NCBI RefSeq assembly: GCF_014646255.1
Contig: NZ_BMNC01000002.1
Location: 556,140-620,139, forward strand
Direction: 5' to 3'
DNA: 64,000 nucleotides
From: Lentzea pudingi
Lineage (GTDB): Bacteria > Actinomycetota > Actinomycetes > Mycobacteriales > Pseudonocardiaceae
Position numbers and translations under genes: made by a program. Below, one piece after another: positions 62,501 through 64,000 of the stretch. The notes under the pieces are model-generated. The model had not been told where the DNA came from and searched no databases. It worked only from the letters and a program-made list of their open reading frames with translations. The first letter of the stretch is position 1. The number at the start of each line of letters is the position of its first letter.

Positions 62501-62554
62501 GTCGACCAACAACGCATGCTGCTGGTCGCCGCGTTCCGCCACCTGCTCCCCTAG
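59525..62554 (+). CDS. TPR-CHAT-TIR protein with C-terminal beta-grasp-like domain
   Basis: This 1009-residue protein is a probable immune effector. Residues 1-400 are helical TPR-like repeats (ALRREVRYEEALALMTRCV, ELAYAQGRLEQAAGHFEIAS). Residues 420-720 form a CHAT caspase-like domain with the nucleophile in VLGACETG (Cys643). The usual ATHG histidine is replaced (QHIRLDAQSAH; candidate His596), so protease activity is uncertain. Residues 742-870 are a TIR domain (KVFLSFAGKDRAHAEQLRAE) with the likely NADase Glu813 in AAEWTAAF. The last 120 residues resemble a ubiquitin-like beta-grasp fold (MRFTYELYQQNEPIPADEST). In prokaryotic conflict systems, CHAT cleaves proteins and TIR degrades NAD. 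Both on one chain is unusual. The sigma-like gene follows 120 bases later. Confidence 0.8.
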   Translation: MHFEPGTPLADAVKAARSAALRGNVLGVDLAYGRAAKISPAVAHDHCATLLELGAIARAARRCDEYLMAGNDTPLRILRAQIRSAATDHTTAEQDVRELRKLTLTELEQARLARVAALAAADRYDYPTAESELDAAERHFRRAGRPENLEHIGRDRLLLDVRRGTRVSRLRNRTPRTPAEILQHAAALRREVRYEEALALMTRCVTSYQIEPSLRFAVLYELTVLLVMTRQAGTARRLFPLLAATAGPEVISQLPDATRTLRPERRLSHVRRLIAEDELIKAEGMLGEGNSPLWHLTAAELAYAQGRLEQAAGHFEIASRAGHTELTALALRKLGDTFADAGHEDLAARHWAESHRVEESIADHRDSPSVKLRMLRTAPDVRDGRVRAAARRARRDGGKALAGLVVAVEAARRTPRDLPGFADLAAARRWLAGTTRHLPRDQVVWMTHATPDQLHHVIIGRGITHVTTSVHIGDLTDTIRRLRAWKPKYDRAVLGALLTELASLIGLADVVAALPSKARRIVVVADDVFADVPLAGLPVPGTTVFLGTTYALSTLPDLSTLRPLQRSSRKQRGDEATVCTTASELRRTLGERRVQHIRLDAQSAHDRMNPKRSWLQFSDEQVSAEALGKMDFSACGTVVLGACETGIVRAARTAGAGAVLAARWQADGEAARKVLDAFGRHLAALPRDRALQHALREVADRHPADWACWSLHGDAGHQTSAGPLRRRLRKNGDPVPLETRPKVFLSFAGKDRAHAEQLRAELESRNVNAYLDENESAPGDNVATAIDEALATSDYYVLLWSANTPRRELAAAEWTAAFNFEMTRRRAFLFIVRLDEEPLPPLLAPRKHIDYVDAADRLVAIWRSDRKSELPVFPQPVPPTPDGPTVAISVRSHDLGTTHVVMTPLHLTGTSLYRAVFDALQLPTEQVTFDGTIGMRFTYELYQQNEPIPADESTVELASDVVDIAVRVESYGGRSHHTKELHQDEELDEGLDVDQQRMLLVAAFRHLLP

Positions 62555-62673
62555 GGCCTCCGAACGGGTGAATTCCCTCCTCTCTGTCAGCCTTGGCTGG
62601 TTTCAGCGCCTGTAACCGGTGAAGGTCGCTTTCGGGCGGTTAACGACACGAGCGGAAGCTGAAGGGAAGGCCG

Positions 62674-63144
62674 TTGAGCGCACCGGATCTGGGCTTCGCG
62701 GAGTTCTTCCGCAAGTGCCTGCCCGTGGTCACCAAGACGCTCACGGCTTTGAGCTGCGACAACCGCGTGGTCGAGGACATCGCGCAGGACGCGTTGCTGA
62801 TCGCGCAGCACCGCTGGAGCGACATACACGCGTACGACAAACCCGAGGCGTGGGTGCTCAAGGTCGCGATACGGCTGATGCGACGGCGCCAGCAGCACGA
62901 CCACGAAACACCGCTGGCCGAGGTGCCGGAGGTCGTGCAGCCGGTTTTCGAGACGGAGGCACTGCACGCCGCGGTGCGCGAACTCTCCCCCAGGCACCGC
63001 GAGACCGTGGCGTTGCACCACCTGCTCGGCTACTCGGTCAGCGAGATCGCCGGCGTGCTGATGGTCGGCGAGTCGACCGTGCGCACGCACCTCACCCGCG
63101 GCCGCGCCGAGCTGCGGCGGATCCTCGGAGGCAGTGATGAGTGA
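62674..63144 (+). CDS. Small sigma-70-like (ECF-type) factor
   Basis: This 156-residue protein has a region-2-like N-terminus (RVVEDIAQDALLIAQHRWSDIHAYDKPEAWVLKVA) and a region-4 helix-turn-helix (LSPRHRETVALHHLLGYSVSEIAGVLMVGESTVRTHLTRGRAELRRIL). TTG 62674 is used as start because GAAGGGAAGG lies just upstream. It overlaps the next gene by 8 bases. It probably directs RNA polymerase to its own locus, including the CHAT-TIR gene. Confidence 0.88.
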   Translation: MSAPDLGFAEFFRKCLPVVTKTLTALSCDNRVVEDIAQDALLIAQHRWSDIHAYDKPEAWVLKVAIRLMRRRQQHDHETPLAEVPEVVQPVFETEALHAAVRELSPRHRETVALHHLLGYSVSEIAGVLMVGESTVRTHLTRGRAELRRILGGSDE

Positions 63145-64000
63145 GCTGCTGGACCGGTTCGAGCTCGACGAGGCAGTCGAGCGCCAGTACCGCCTGGGCG
63201 AGGCCGCGGAACGGGCCGGGCGGCTGCGCGAGGCGGCCGTGCACTTCCGGGTCGCCGCCGACCAACGCCTCGGCGACGGTGCCGTGCGGCTGGCACGCGT
63301 GCTGTTCGTGCTCGGCGAGGAAGCCGAAGCGGTGCGGTGGTGCGAGGCCGCCGTGGCGGACGGGTTCCCCGAGGCCGAGGAGCTGATCAGGGAGAACTCC
63401 CAGGCACGTCAACGGTTCTTGGAGCACGCGGCCCGGATCATGGTGGGCGCGCCGACGTTCGACTGGGTGCCGTCCGGAGTGCCGTCCCGTCGTGTCTCCG
63501 CCGAGGTGATCGCGACGCGCACACGGGCGTTGCGCGCGCTGGACCAGCGGTACGGCGGAATCGCCTGCCACACCGCGGTTCTGGAGCACCTGGCCGAGGT
63601 CGAACCGATGATCGTCGTCGACGGTTCCACGTGGACCGCCGTCGCCGAGGTCTGCGAACTGGCCGGCTGGACGGCGTTCGACAGCGGCCTGCCCGGCACC
63701 GCGCTCCCGCACTTCGCCCACGCGCTGACGCTCGCGCGGCAGGCCGAGAACGAGTCGCTGATCGCGTCCGTCCTGACCCGCGCCGGTCGGATGTTCCTGC
63801 ACCACAACGCACCTGACGACGCGCTGAAGGCGTTCCAGCTGGGGTTCGTGGCGGCGCACAACGCGTGGGCCGACCGATGCGCATTGGACGATCCCCCGCA
63901 GGCAATCGCAGCGTTGACTACAAAGATCGGCACATATGGCGAAGGCCGGGCACGCACTCTCGCGCTGACGGCGTTGGCCCGCAACCATCTCGCGCTGGGC
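63137..64000 (+). CDS. TPR-type protein coupled to the sigma factor (3' end outside window)
   Basis: The first 288 residues are visible. They are helical repeat (TPR/SEL1-like) sequence: LGEAAERAGRLREAAVHFRVAADQ, LFVLGEEAEAVRWCEAAVADGFPEAEEL, FAHALTLARQAENESLIASVLTRAGRMFL. No anti-sigma zinc motif is visible in this part. Overlap with the sigma gene suggests that it binds or regulates that factor, as TPR proteins next to sigma genes often do. The frame is open at the window end. Confidence 0.75.
   Translation, partial: MSELLDRFELDEAVERQYRLGEAAERAGRLREAAVHFRVAADQRLGDGAVRLARVLFVLGEEAEAVRWCEAAVADGFPEAEELIRENSQARQRFLEHAARIMVGAPTFDWVPSGVPSRRVSAEVIATRTRALRALDQRYGGIACHTAVLEHLAEVEPMIVVDGSTWTAVAEVCELAGWTAFDSGLPGTALPHFAHALTLARQAENESLIASVLTRAGRMFLHHNAPDDALKAFQLGFVAAHNAWADRCALDDPPQAIAALTTKIGTYGEGRARTLALTALARNHLALG

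Noticed and set aside
1..64000. CRISPR arrays and intact insertion sequences
   Set aside because: No regularly spaced repeat array and no complete transposase with terminal inverted repeats were found. Short fragments near 26 kb and 40 kb are too decayed to name.

Overview
The window is high-GC DNA with GTG/TTG starts, Tat and Sec secreted proteins, a mycocerosic-type PKS, DUF2637 plasmid-spread remnants and XRE/ImmA cassettes. This points to a filamentous actinobacterium, most likely of the Pseudonocardiales (Lentzea/Saccharothrix-like). The genus cannot be fixed from sequence alone.

Layout. (1) 1-2.3 kb is chromosomal backbone: the 3' end of a GH92 glycosidase gene, a cation-diffusion-facilitator exporter and tRNA-Arg(CCG). 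(2) 2.37-25.6 kb is an integrated element (element A) inserted at the 3' end of that tRNA. Its large serine recombinase lies antisense to, and runs into, the tRNA. The element holds a small regulator, a pair of methyltransferase-like genes, a decayed type IV secretion/conjugation module (frameshift, nonsense codon, 5'-truncated ImmA gene) and DUF2637 and Replic_Relax remnants. It also holds defence-type cargo: a DUF4365-DUF2075 helicase, two HNH-type proteins, a HEPN-like protein, a large KAP-type membrane NTPase and several unknowns. Joining its two ends rebuilds a near-perfect serine-integrase attP palindrome. (3) 25.6-41.45 kb is a second island (element B) between two further copies of the tRNA 3' end. 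A recombinase 3'-end remnant lies beside each copy. It carries a compact terpenoid-polyketide gene cluster (27.5-39.7 kb): class I terpene synthase, polyprenyl diphosphate synthase, ABC exporter, geranylgeranyl-reductase-like flavoprotein and a single-module highly reducing PKS (KS-AT-DH-ER-KR-ACP). (4) From 41.6 kb the sequence looks like chromosome again: M6 metalloprotease, two-component system, GT2-GtrA glycosyltransferase, Tat-exported protein, DUF2252, a self-regulated GT1/TetR pair under a 45-bp palindrome, a GGDEF-wHTH protein, an XRE-ImmA-membrane-flavoprotein operon, a divergent VOC/WYL pair and DUF4262. (5) 59.3-64 kb is a conflict-type locus: a 54-bp perfect palindrome, then a TPR-CHAT-TIR-beta-grasp-like protein, a small sigma-like factor and a TPR protein that runs off the window.

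How the parts work together. The tRNA-Arg gene appears to be an accretion hotspot where related serine-integrase elements inserted one beside another. Each att copy is followed by a terminator-like hairpin lying in, or beside, antisense recombinase sequence, which would restore tRNA termination after each insertion. The biosynthetic cluster between the second and third att copies is therefore probably mobile-element cargo. The CHAT-TIR locus, the tandem att array carrying the terpene/PKS cluster and the KAP/HEPN cargo are the parts most likely to hold undescribed biology.
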